Assembly: GCA_045592985.1 (NCBI GenBank)
Contig: JAZNVU010000021.1
Location: 1-5,894, forward strand
From: UMGS172 sp045592985
GTDB lineage: Bacteria > Bacillota > Clostridia > Oscillospirales > Acutalibacteraceae
Direction of reading: 5' to 3'
Length of the DNA stretch: 5,894 bases
Position numbers and translations under genes: made by a program. Shown here piece by piece: positions 1-5,095 of the stretch (the first letter of the stretch is position 1; each line of letters begins with the position of its first letter). The notes under the pieces were generated by a model. That model did not search any database, was not told the DNA's origin, and saw nothing but the letters and a program-made list of their open reading frames with translations.

Positions 1-168
1 ACACTCGTATTTATCTTTGTTTGGTTGTTTTAAATAGTAATAGTATGTGCTGCGAGCAAGACCGGATAGTTTAAGCAATTCTTTTAGCGGATACTTTTGC
101 CTTAGTTCAGAGATTATTTTTGCTTTTTGCCGTTCTCTCGCGCTTCCGCAAGAACTAAGCCACTCAGT
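1..168 (-). CDS. IS3-family transposase OrfB, N-terminal part only (-1 frame)
   Basis: This is the start of the catalytic transposase subunit, read in the -1 frame relative to orfA and leaving the window at base 1. After the shift the reading is TEWLSSCGSARERQKAKI, then ISELRQKYPLKELLKLSG, then LARSTYYYYLKQPNKDKYEC. The ELRQKYPLK..LLKL(S/A)GLARSTYYY stretch is the typical N-terminal region of IS3 OrfB (HTH_21-type). No ATG suited to independent initiation is seen at the frame switch, so it is probably made only as an OrfAB fusion. The rve integrase domain with its DDE residues would lie left of the window, so whether the enzyme is intact is unknown. Confidence 0.75.
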
Positions 169-503
169 TTTTTTAAGTATTCTATTTCCATACGAAGTCG
201 TTGGTTTTCGGCAATTAAATCTTCCTCAACCTTTTTATCTAACTTGGGTGGTCTGCCTTTTCGTGTTCCGCTAGCGGAACACGCTCTGCCTCGTCTTTCC
301 TTCATAAGACCTTCGGCTCCTTCTTCTAAGTATATGCGTTCCCACCGATGTAACATTGAAGCAGCTGCTGTTTCAGATTGTCTTACCAAATCATACTTTC
401 GTGCTGTTTCTCGATACCCTAATCGGCTCTCTCGCATATCCATTATAACACCGATTTTAAATTCTGCCGAGTATTTTCTAAAAATTTGTTCCTTTTTTGC
501 CAT
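114..503 (-). CDS. IS3-family transposase OrfA (helix-turn-helix subunit)
   Basis: A 129-aa protein giving the DNA-binding part of an IS3-family transposase. A helix-turn-helix of the IS150/InsC type spans about residues 10-62 (YRETARKYDLV, then SMLHRWERIYLEEGAEGL). A basic stretch with GRPPK follows, and then a leucine-rich coiled coil (about 93-118) of the type that multimerises OrfA and the OrfAB fusion. I chose the ATG at 503 because GGAGGTG (513-519 on the complement) sits 9 nt upstream. A TTG at 521 would add six residues, but it overlaps that ribosome binding site. Near the 3' end the gene carries a slippery A7 at 168-174, so a share of ribosomes should make the OrfAB fusion. The segment ACSASGT (residues 74-80) lies on a perfect 22-bp palindrome and may be an added stretch between RGR and RKGRPPK. 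Confidence 0.9.
   Translation of the reverse strand: MAKKEQIFRKYSAEFKIGVIMDMRESRLGYRETARKYDLVRQSETAAASMLHRWERIYLEEGAEGLMKERRGRACSASGTRKGRPPKLDKKVEEDLIAENQRLRMEIEYLKKLSGLVLAEARENGKKQK
132..174 (-). promoter_or_regulatory. Programmed -1 frameshift signal joining orfA to orfB
   Basis: On the minus strand the zero-frame reading TTA AAA AAA CTG supplies the heptamer A_AAA_AAA (168-174). A -1 slip leads directly into the orfB frame. Twelve nt further on, GTTCT+TGCG (147-155) can pair with CGCG+AGAAC (132-142) around a GAAG loop, with a 2-nt bulge: a 9-bp stem that could stimulate slipping. IS3 elements characteristically make OrfAB this way; the efficiency here is unknown. Confidence 0.65.
262..283. 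repeat. Perfect 22-bp palindrome inside orfA
   Basis: The arm CGTGTTCCGCT (262-272) is followed directly by its exact reverse complement (273-283). As RNA it could form a 9-bp stem with a CUAG loop. It encodes CSASGT in OrfA, between RGR and RKGRPPK. Confidence 0.9.
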
Positions 504-507
504 AAAA

Positions 508-547
508 ATATGCACCTCCAAAAGTGTCTAACTTTTGGGGTGCATAT
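508..547 (-). repeat. Long inverted repeat at the IS end, covering the orfA ribosome binding site
   Basis: Bases 508-524 (ATATGCACCTCCAAAAG) and 532-547 (CTTTTGGGGTGCATAT) are complementary over 16 pairs with one extra base, around a 7-nt loop. On the minus strand the inner arm contains GGAGGTG, the orfA Shine-Dalgarno sequence, so an RNA that begins outside the IS would fold the site into a stable stem. Confidence 0.85.
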
Positions 548-581
548 CAAAATCCGAGGTCTTTTTTTGTAAAACATAAAA

Positions 582-618
582 TAAAAGACCAAACCTATCC
601 AATGGATAAATTCGGTCT
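582..618 (-). terminator. Rho-independent terminator of tRNA-Pro
   Basis: On the minus strand, AGACCGAATTTATCC (604-618) pairs along its full 15 bases, including a few G-U pairs, with GGATAGGTTTGGTCT (586-600) around a 3-nt loop, and is followed by TTTTATTTTATG. The stem begins immediately after the CCA end of the tRNA. Confidence 0.85.
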
Positions 619-695
619 TGGTCCGAGTGACAGGAGTCGAACCTGCGGCCTCTTGAACCCCATTCAAGCGCTCTACCAAACTGGGCTACACCCGG
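619..695 (-). tRNA. tRNA-Pro, anticodon GGG
   Basis: A 77-nt tRNA reading CCC/CCU proline codons. On the minus strand the acceptor stem CCGGGTG pairs with CACTCGG (one G-U), T8-A9 follow, and the D arm is GCCC-AGTTTGGTA-GAGC. The anticodon stem CTTGA/TCAAG encloses ATGGGGT, with the GGG anticodon at 659-661. The T arm carries GGTTCGACTCC. Discriminator A and an encoded CCA (619-621) complete the 3' end, as is common in Firmicutes. It appears to be a single-gene unit with its own promoter upstream and a terminator directly after it. Confidence 0.95.
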
Positions 696-706
696 ACAAC
701 GCGTAT

Positions 707-735
707 ATATTATCATATTGTTTGCTAAAATGCAA
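707..735 (-). promoter_or_regulatory. Sigma-A-type promoter of tRNA-Pro
   Basis: On the minus strand TTGCAT (730-735) and TAATAT (707-712) are separated by exactly 17 bp. Transcription should start near base 700, about 5 nt before the mature tRNA end. A GCGCG-like GC-rich stretch (GCG at 701-703) lies between the -10 and the gene. Confidence 0.75.
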
Positions 736-785
736 GTGTTTTTTTCAAAATTTTATATTTATTTTTTCAACTTAAATTTTTACTG

Positions 786-815
786 TCATATGATGAAATG
801 AAGGGGACATCCTTC
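786..815 (+). promoter_or_regulatory. Possible sigma-E-type promoter of the cotJ operon
   Basis: TCATATG (786-792) fits the sigma-E -35 pattern KMATATT at 6 of 7 positions. Fifteen bp later CATCCTTC (808-815) partly fits CATACAnT. cotJ is under sigma-E control in Bacillus subtilis, which makes this reading reasonable, but the -10 match is poor. GAAGG/CCTTC (800-815) can also form a small hairpin over the same bases. The rest of 696-867 shows nothing else beyond the divergent tRNA promoter. Confidence 0.35.
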
Positions 816-867
816 AAATATTATTAATTGTCGATTAATGCTAACATTATCGTCAAAAGGAGTAAAA

Positions 868-1098
868 ATGGCAGATTTAAAATTTAAAGATTTTATTATC
901 GGCAAAGATGTTTCCGATAAAAATGATTTTTCTGAAACTCCACTTGATAAACTGCCTCTTACCATGAGTTATACGCCAATGCAAAAAATTGGTATGATTT
1001 ATGAAGAGGCCGAGGGCTTATGCAGAGGAACAATTTTTCCTGAACTTGACAAACCTTTTTACGGAAAATTTACGGGGGCGAAAGAGTCATGGAAATGA
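868..1098 (+). CDS. cotJA: Spore coat-associated protein CotJA
   Basis: A 76-aa protein recognised as CotJA, the small first product of the cotJABC operon. In Bacillus it helps assemble CotJC into the spore coat, and the operon is expressed in the mother cell. The family signature GTIFPELDKPF is at residues 54-64, preceded by the usual PLTMSYTPMQ stretch (30-39). The ATG at 868 was chosen because AAAAGGAG (855-862) lies 5 nt upstream; an in-frame ATG at 838 has no comparable site and would add ten non-conserved residues. There is no signal peptide or membrane segment, as expected for a coat protein made in the mother-cell cytoplasm. The gene overlaps the next by 10 bp, indicating translational coupling. 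Confidence 0.92.
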   Translation: MADLKFKDFIIGKDVSDKNDFSETPLDKLPLTMSYTPMQKIGMIYEEAEGLCRGTIFPELDKPFYGKFTGAKESWK

Positions 1099-1349
1099 GT
1101 AATAAAAAACAACTGCTCGATTGCATTTCATCTTCACAATTTGCAACTTTAGAGTTGGGACTATATCTTGACACACATCCTCACGATAAAGAAGCATTGG
1201 CAAAGTTTGAAATGTTCAGAGCACGCACTAAGGCATATATCAAACAATATGAAGAAGAATACGGACCGTTAACACTGTTGGGTGACTTCGGTAATGATGG
1301 ATTCCAGTGGATTAATAATCCGTGGCCTTGGGAAAAGGAGGCTAATTAA
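1089..1349 (+). CDS. cotJB: Spore coat protein CotJB
   Basis: An 86-aa protein of the CotJB family, the second cotJ product, acting with CotJA and CotJC in the inner spore coat. Typical features are the LLDCISSSQFATLELGLYLDTHP helix pair near the N-terminus, the central Y-rich KAYIKQYEEEYGPL (48-61) and the C-terminal aromatic motif NPWPWEKEAN. Two in-frame ATGs (1089 and 1095) are possible. I use 1089, which follows a GGGGG stretch (1074-1078) by 10 nt; either way the start lies inside the end of cotJA. The stop is 3 nt before the cotJC ATG, and its last codons hold the cotJC ribosome binding site, so the three genes form one translationally coupled unit. Confidence 0.92.
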   Translation: MEMSNKKQLLDCISSSQFATLELGLYLDTHPHDKEALAKFEMFRARTKAYIKQYEEEYGPLTLLGDFGNDGFQWINNPWPWEKEAN

Positions 1350-1352
1350 TAT

Positions 1353-1460
1353 ATGTGGCAATATCAGAAAAAACTTCAGTATCCCATTAATATTAAGCAA
1401 ACCAATCCGAAACTTGCTTCGCTGATAATGTCCCAATACGGCGGTGCGGACGGCTTTTAG
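1353..1460 (+). pseudogene. cotJC: cotJC 5' fragment, interrupted by the mobile element
   Basis: The first 35 codons of cotJC (MWQYQKKLQY, PINIKQTNPK, LASLIMSQYGG, ADGF, stop). CotJC is a manganese-catalase-like coat protein of roughly 190 aa. The start is well supported: AAGGAGG (1335-1341) lies upstream, and MW.Y.KKLQYP(V/I)NIK..NP is the family's typical N-terminus. Family members continue from QYGGxDGEL into the ferritin-like catalytic domain. Here the match ends at ADG (through about 1454), followed by TTT TAG. The next gene begins 8 bases later on the other strand and belongs to a site-specific recombinase. I read this as the left half of a gene split by integration, with the 3' part expected at the far end of the element. 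It may be restored by excision rather than dead. Confidence 0.88.
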
Positions 1461-1480
1461 AGATAACTCACTCGTAAAAA
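1440..1480. other. Probable attachment site (attL) of the integrated element
   Basis: Recognisable cotJC sequence ends at about 1454 and the recombinase stop codon is at 1468-1470, so the crossover probably lies within or near TACGGCGGTGCGGACGGC (1437-1454). Large serine recombinases cut around a central dinucleotide and use half-sites of about 25 bp; the element-side half would reach into the last codons of the recombinase gene. The exact core needs the other end or an empty site. Confidence 0.6.
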
Positions 1481-2907
1481 TAAAATTCCAAGCGATTTTC
1501 TGCTTTACGGAATATGATTTTACTTATTATTGAACGTAATGCTTTGTTTTTAACTTCAAAAGATTCGTTCTCGTTTGTAATTGTTTTTAATACATCGCGG
1601 ATTAGTGCACGGTACTGTTCGGTATCTACTTCGCGTTGCACAGGTTCAGCGGCTTCCATTTCTGCTTTAACTTTTTCAATAAAGCTTAGTATTTGTGTTT
1701 TGTTGGAACTGTATTCTTCGAGCGAGTCGATACCTGATTGATATGCCTGTTTTATGCGTTCGAGTTTTATATTTTCATTATCAAGTATTTTTTGATAATC
1801 AATGGTTTTGGCTTTAGTTTTACTTTTTGAAATCGTTTCAACTGTAAAGTCGCCTGACATCGACACATCGGTAAGATAATCTATAACTAAACGATCGAGC
1901 TTATTAATAGACATCGAGTGTGACACCTTGCAAGTGCCGCGTGCATAATTATGACAATGCACAAAAGGAACGCCTGCGAAAGAGGCAACCAGTGTTGCAC
2001 CACAATTACTGCACCTGACTAAGCCTTTAAGCATATAACGGGTTTCTTGTTCGGTTCTCTGATATTTTTGATATCTTAGTTTTTGTTCATCTAACTTCTT
2101 CTGTACCTTCTCAAATGTTTGTTGATCAACGATAGGCTCATGGTTGCCGTCGAACAACATTATGTTGGGATCGTCATAATGTCGTGTAGATGCCGCACGT
2201 CCGGATAAACTCCAACGGATCTTACCGACATACACGGGATTGCGAAGGATATATTCGATACATCTGTTATCAAGTGTGTTACCTCGCTTCGTACGTACTC
2301 CCATTGCGCTGTATTTTTGCGCTATAGCGCGACAACCAATTCCGTTGAGAAAATCCTCATACATTCCTTTTATTGCCTCAGCGTCGCAATTTTGAACATA
2401 TTTACCATCTATCATGTCGTATCCTATAGGTGGGGGAGTTACAGGTTCGCCGCGAGAGGCACGTTCTTTCATGCCGCGCTTGACTTCTTGGGATAAATTT
2501 ATAAGGTAATACTCATCAGACCATTCAATAATACGCTCAATCAGTGAGCCAAAAGGACCGTCAGGAATAGATTCAGATATAGATATAACATCGATATCGT
2601 TCTTTTTAAGCATTGATTTTAAAACAATGGATTCTTCCTGATTGCGTGCGAAACGGCTGAACTTCCATACAAGGATGACATCAAACGGCTTAGGCTTTTT
2701 CTTAGTAAGGGCAACAAGCTTCATAAACTCGGTACGTTTGGTCATGTTTTTACCGGATTTACCGCCGTCCTCAGCAAATATGTAATCCTCAATAAGACAT
2801 ATATCGTTTTTGGCAGCGTAGTCGCGTATAAGTTTTAATTGGCTGTCAGGACTGTATTCGGTTTGGTCATCAGTCGAAACACGGATATAACACGCTGCAG
2901 TTTGCAT
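1468..2907 (-). CDS. Large serine recombinase (integrase/excisionase of the element)
   Basis: A 479-aa site-specific recombinase expected to integrate and excise the element by double-strand cleavage with a 5' phosphoserine link. The resolvase domain covers about residues 3-150: YIRVSTDDQ gives the nucleophile Ser11 and Arg9, and KFSRFARNQEES gives the active-site arginines Arg85 and Arg88. The Recombinase domain (PF07508 type) covers about 158-232 (PPIGYDM to LRNPVYVGKIRW). A zinc ribbon follows with Cys299, Cys302, Cys318 and Cys326, then a charged coiled-coil region (about 370-440) of the type that controls synapsis and direction. All expected key residues are present and the length is usual for the family. 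The ATG at 2907 has a weak GAAAGAAG site upstream, suggesting low expression. The 3' end abuts the broken cotJC gene. A separate directionality factor would be needed for excision and is not identified here. Confidence 0.93.
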   Translation of the reverse strand: MQTAACYIRVSTDDQTEYSPDSQLKLIRDYAAKNDICLIEDYIFAEDGGKSGKNMTKRTEFMKLVALTKKKPKPFDVILVWKFSRFARNQEESIVLKSMLKKNDIDVISISESIPDGPFGSLIERIIEWSDEYYLINLSQEVKRGMKERASRGEPVTPPPIGYDMIDGKYVQNCDAEAIKGMYEDFLNGIGCRAIAQKYSAMGVRTKRGNTLDNRCIEYILRNPVYVGKIRWSLSGRAASTRHYDDPNIMLFDGNHEPIVDQQTFEKVQKKLDEQKLRYQKYQRTEQETRYMLKGLVRCSNCGATLVASFAGVPFVHCHNYARGTCKVSHSMSINKLDRLVIDYLTDVSMSGDFTVETISKSKTKAKTIDYQKILDNENIKLERIKQAYQSGIDSLEEYSSNKTQILSFIEKVKAEMEAAEPVQREVDTEQYRALIRDVLKTITNENESFEVKNKALRSIISKIIFRKAENRLEFYFYE

Positions 2908-2938
2908 TGTGACACTTCTTTCTATATGGTTTTAGATA

Positions 2939-2973
2939 AACTCCCTTATTCTGTTGGCGCAGGGTGGGGAGTT
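2939..2973. other. Hairpin between the HIRAN gene and the recombinase gene
   Basis: AACTCCC (2939-2945) pairs perfectly with GGGAGTT (2967-2973). Inside it, ATTCTG (2948-2953) pairs with CAGGGT (2960-2965), using two G-U pairs, around TTGGCG. It fills the 85-bp gap between two co-directional minus-strand genes. Only a weak U-rich stretch follows on either strand, so it could be a weak terminator, an attenuator or an RNA-processing site limiting recombinase expression. Confidence 0.5.
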
Positions 2974-2992
2974 AATTGTTTTGAACATCAAA

Positions 2993-4225
2993 TTAAAATG
3001 TTCTGTACTTTTTGAGCTTGTAGTCATATTCTACATATATTTCCTCGCCATTATCATCGTGTGTTTTTATGGTACATGTTAAAAACTCGATATCGTTTTT
3101 GTTTTGTGACTCAGGGCCGAAAGTTTTAAAAATAGGTGATGTTTCTCCCGGCATAACCGTATCGGTGCAGCTAAGATAGGTTGTTTTATTGGTGTCTTTA
3201 AGTAAGATTTTTACTGATAGATACGTAATCGGTTTGTCTGAATTGTTGACAAATGTAGTTTCCAACCAGATTGTATCGATAGAGTTTGGTGGAAGTACTT
3301 TTAAATCAAAGGGGATATCGCCAACTTTAACCGGCGGCTCTACGATTTCTGACATCATAGAATCGGTTGTATTGCTTCTGTCGGATGAATCATCACCCCA
3401 ATAATATTCAAGACCATATTGAGCCATAGAGGTAAGATTGCTGTTTTCGAACATAAGCTGAGCATTGGCGCCTGCACTGCCATAGCCTTCGTACGAATAC
3501 ATTACCAAGTGGTAACCGTCTGTAGAACTCTCTGAAACTTTCTCGCCGAAGGAACCGATTATATCATATACCTCACTTCTTGACATACCGATTCTTAATT
3601 TATTGTATTCGTTTAATGTGATTAAATCATCGTCTATAGTTTCATCCGCCGGTATAGTGGAGCGAGCGTTTTTGGCGTCGGTGCTGCTGTCGTCGTCAAA
3701 CAATGAGGTTAACACATCGTCACATTTTGCAAGGGCAAAAATCACCATAAGAATAATTACGCCAATTAGTATAATGTTTTTAGTTTGATGATAGATATCC
3801 TGCTGAGCAGGTGGGTTGACGTTCTGCGTACCATACGGGTTTTTATATTGTTCTGTGAAAAATTCAAACTCGTCATAATCGGGGGAGTTATAAGAACGCA
3901 ACCAAATGCGGATATTACAGCCGTAGTTTTTTCCGTTGCCACCCGTTATCTCGTTGACGGTGCCTTCAAGCTCAATTTCACTGTGTTGGTCGAGAAAAGG
4001 AGATAGTTCAGCTGTTAATTCTTTTTTCAAATATCCTATGTGCTGACCGGATTTGCCAAAAACCTTAATAGCGTTGGGGTCGTAGCGATTATTATACTCT
4101 CGTATAAATATAAGTGGGTCATTAGGCTTAAGCATCGGTAGCAGTATTTGTATCGGTACACCGCTATCATTATCTGCAGTAACACCGACAAGCTTGGTAT
4201 CTGTTACAAAATCTGGTGTGATCAT
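2993..4225 (-). CDS. Membrane-anchored HIRAN-domain protein with extracytoplasmic SmpA/DUF3862-like part
   Basis: A 410-aa protein whose role I cannot name. Residues about 10-110 match a HIRAN domain (LVGVT, then FIREYNNRYDPNAIKVF, then GQHIGYLKKEL), a fold that in HLTF binds DNA ends and that also occurs as a standalone prokaryotic domain. One hydrophobic helix follows (about 150-167, IILIGVIILMVIFALA). The acidic linker after it suggests an N-in/C-out topology, leaving HIRAN in the cytoplasm. Residues about 203-272 (ITLNEYNKLRIGMSRSEVYDIIG) resemble SmpA/DUF3862-type domains. The end (about 297-405) is beta-rich with FVNNSDKPITYLSVKILLKD, like FxLYD/DUF4352 surface domains. AAGGAG lies 6 nt before the ATG. 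It is 34 bp downstream of the repressor gene, so probably co-transcribed and expressed in the integrated state. This is the usual place for lysogenic-conversion or superinfection-exclusion genes; that role is inference. Confidence 0.8.
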   Translation of the reverse strand: MITPDFVTDTKLVGVTADNDSGVPIQILLPMLKPNDPLIFIREYNNRYDPNAIKVFGKSGQHIGYLKKELTAELSPFLDQHSEIELEGTVNEITGGNGKNYGCNIRIWLRSYNSPDYDEFEFFTEQYKNPYGTQNVNPPAQQDIYHQTKNIILIGVIILMVIFALAKCDDVLTSLFDDDSSTDAKNARSTIPADETIDDDLITLNEYNKLRIGMSRSEVYDIIGSFGEKVSESSTDGYHLVMYSYEGYGSAGANAQLMFENSNLTSMAQYGLEYYWGDDSSDRSNTTDSMMSEIVEPPVKVGDIPFDLKVLPPNSIDTIWLETTFVNNSDKPITYLSVKILLKDTNKTTYLSCTDTVMPGETSPIFKTFGPESQNKNDIEFLTCTIKTHDDNGEEIYVEYDYKLKKYRTF

Positions 4226-4259
4226 CAGTAACTCCTTAATATAAGCTTAAAACGATGAG

Positions 4260-4940
4260 TTATTGTTCGATTTCTCTTATTAACAGCTTCGGCACGCCAA
4301 GGACTTGGCACTGCTCAAGTGCAGAGTCTGTTATTTTTATAGGCGGAAATGCGGGGTTGATAGGGACTAATCGCATCCAATCCTCACCCGGAACGAATTC
4401 GATTTTCTTTAAGGTTCCGATGTCACCGTCGTATATGACTACACCTACCTGACCGCTATGGTCCATTGACGATTGTTTTAATACAAGTACCTTATCGCCG
4501 TCCTGGTATGTCGGGTACATACTATCACCTTTGACCCGAAGAACAAAAAACTCGTTCTTATTTCGACCTTTTAAGTATGTGTTCGGAATATCGACTGTAT
4601 CGCCATTCCAATCTTCATAGGCCTGATGATCGTAGCCTGCGGCAACTTCACCGATAACCGGGAATGTAGTGTAGTCATCGGTGATACGTGGAGAGGGAAG
4701 AACTGACCTACCGATAGTATCTGAGTTGTTTCCGTTTAAATAGTCAATAGATACATCAAAAAACTTTGCCAAACAAACAATGGTATTCATTACCGGCGTT
4801 TGGAATCCTGTTTCCCACTTACTTATCATAACGCGATCGATGTTTAAATCAAATTGTGAGTTTAAAGCGGTAGCAAGTTGTTCTTGGTTGAGTTTTTTTT
4901 CTTTCCGTAGATCTCGAATGCGACTGCCTAAAATATTCAT
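4260..4940 (-). CDS. CI/LexA-like self-cleaving repressor (XRE HTH plus peptidase S24)
   Basis: A 226-aa repressor expected to keep the element quiet and to self-cleave when RecA is activated. The N-terminal XRE helix-turn-helix spans about residues 4-67 (IRDLRKEKKLNQEQLATAL, RVMISKWETGFQTP). The S24 domain spans about 93-215. GEVAAG at 97-102 gives the likely cleavage bond Ala101-Gly102, GDSM gives the nucleophile Ser140, and GTLKKI gives the general base Lys178, so autoproteolysis looks intact. I chose the ATG at 4940, with AGAGGTG 6 nt upstream. A longer in-frame reading to 5075 runs through the control region and adds sequence unlike the family. It is divergent from the Cro-like gene and heads the lysogeny operon. 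Operator O1 overlaps its own promoter, suggesting autoregulation. Confidence 0.93.
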   Translation of the reverse strand: MNILGSRIRDLRKEKKLNQEQLATALNSQFDLNIDRVMISKWETGFQTPVMNTIVCLAKFFDVSIDYLNGNNSDTIGRSVLPSPRITDDYTTFPVIGEVAAGYDHQAYEDWNGDTVDIPNTYLKGRNKNEFFVLRVKGDSMYPTYQDGDKVLVLKQSSMDHSGQVGVVIYDGDIGTLKKIEFVPGEDWMRLVPINPAFPPIKITDSALEQCQVLGVPKLLIREIEQ

Positions 4941-4960
4941 TGAATTCACCTCTTGAGCTG

Positions 4961-4989
4961 ATTTTAACACAAATGTGTCGAGATTGCAA
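4961..4989 (-). promoter_or_regulatory. Leftward promoter of the repressor operon
   Basis: On the minus strand TTGCAA (4984-4989) and TAAAAT (4961-4966) are 17 bp apart. Transcription would start near 4954, right at the AGAGGTG ribosome binding site (4947-4953), giving an unusually short leader of about 14 nt. Operator O1 covers the -35 and much of the spacer. Confidence 0.6.
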
Positions 4990-4991
4990 CA
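4974..4991. promoter_or_regulatory. Operator O1 (degenerate copy)
   Basis: TGTGTCG-AGAT-TGCAACA: one perfect half-site and a second half matching CGACACA at 4 of 7 positions. It overlaps the repressor promoter -35, so binding should turn down repressor synthesis. The imperfect half suggests weak affinity and filling only at high repressor levels. Confidence 0.55.
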
Positions 4992-5015
4992 AAAATTTTC
5001 GTATTTTTTCAAAAA

Positions 5016-5033
5016 AGTGTTGACAACGAAACG
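5016..5033. promoter_or_regulatory. Operator O2 over the rightward -35
   Basis: AGTGTTG-ACAA-CGAAACG matches the perfect operator O3 at 14 of 18 positions, including the same ACAA centre. It covers the TTGACA -35 box of the rightward promoter, so binding should block polymerase there. Its centre is 42 bp from O1 and 36 bp from O3. Confidence 0.6.
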
Positions 5034-5048
5034 AACACGTGCTAATAT
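5020..5048 (+). promoter_or_regulatory. Rightward early promoter
   Basis: TTGACA (5020-5025), a perfect -35, and TAATAT (5043-5048) are separated by 17 bp, with a start expected near 5055. It is flanked and overlapped by O2 and O3, so it should be strong but fully repressible. It drives the Cro-like gene and probably the small genes after it. Confidence 0.82.
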
Positions 5049-5051
5049 AAG

Positions 5052-5069
5052 TGTGTCGACAACGACACA
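5052..5069. promoter_or_regulatory. Operator O3 (perfect inverted repeat at the rightward start site)
   Basis: TGTGTCG-ACAA-CGACACA is a perfect 7-bp inverted repeat with a 4-bp centre. It spans the predicted transcription start of the rightward promoter. Being the best copy, it is the likely high-affinity site for the repressor, the Cro-like protein or both. Confidence 0.75.
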
Positions 5070-5095
5070 AAACATATTTGTGAGAGGTGAGAATT

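Larger units (their letters stand above)
1..549 (-). mobile_element. IS3-family insertion sequence, transposase-start end, truncated by the window edge
   Basis: The minus strand shows the terminal sequence, then orfA, then the start of orfB in the -1 frame, which is the IS3 (IS150-like) layout. Read on the minus strand, the outer end is TGATATGCACCCCAAAAG followed by TTAGACACT, resembling IS150-type ends that start with TG and carry CCCCAAAAGTTAGACA. This puts the boundary at about base 549. The other end and most of orfB are left of base 1, so the target duplication cannot be tested. The element lies just past the terminator of the minus-strand tRNA-Pro gene and points the same way, so tRNA read-through would enter orfA. 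Confidence 0.85.

Noticed and set aside
127..531. Plus-strand open frame opposite the transposase
   Set aside because: Mirror of orfA, which has clear family motifs; no ribosome binding site or recognisable protein pattern.
443..716. Minus-strand open frames covering the tRNA and IS end
   Set aside because: They run through the tRNA-Pro gene and its terminator; the peptide is just translated tRNA sequence.
524..775. Plus-strand open frame across the tRNA region
   Set aside because: Antisense to the tRNA and contains typical translated-tRNA residues; no start signal.
838..867. Upstream ATG for cotJA
   Set aside because: No ribosome binding site, and the added residues are not family-like; the ATG at 868 has AAAAGGAG.
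3189..4006. Plus-strand frames opposite the HIRAN gene
   Set aside because: Shadows of a long well-supported gene; no start sites.
4941..5075. N-terminal extension of the repressor
   Set aside because: It would cover both promoters and three operators; the start at 4940 has AGAGGTG and matches XRE repressor N-termini.
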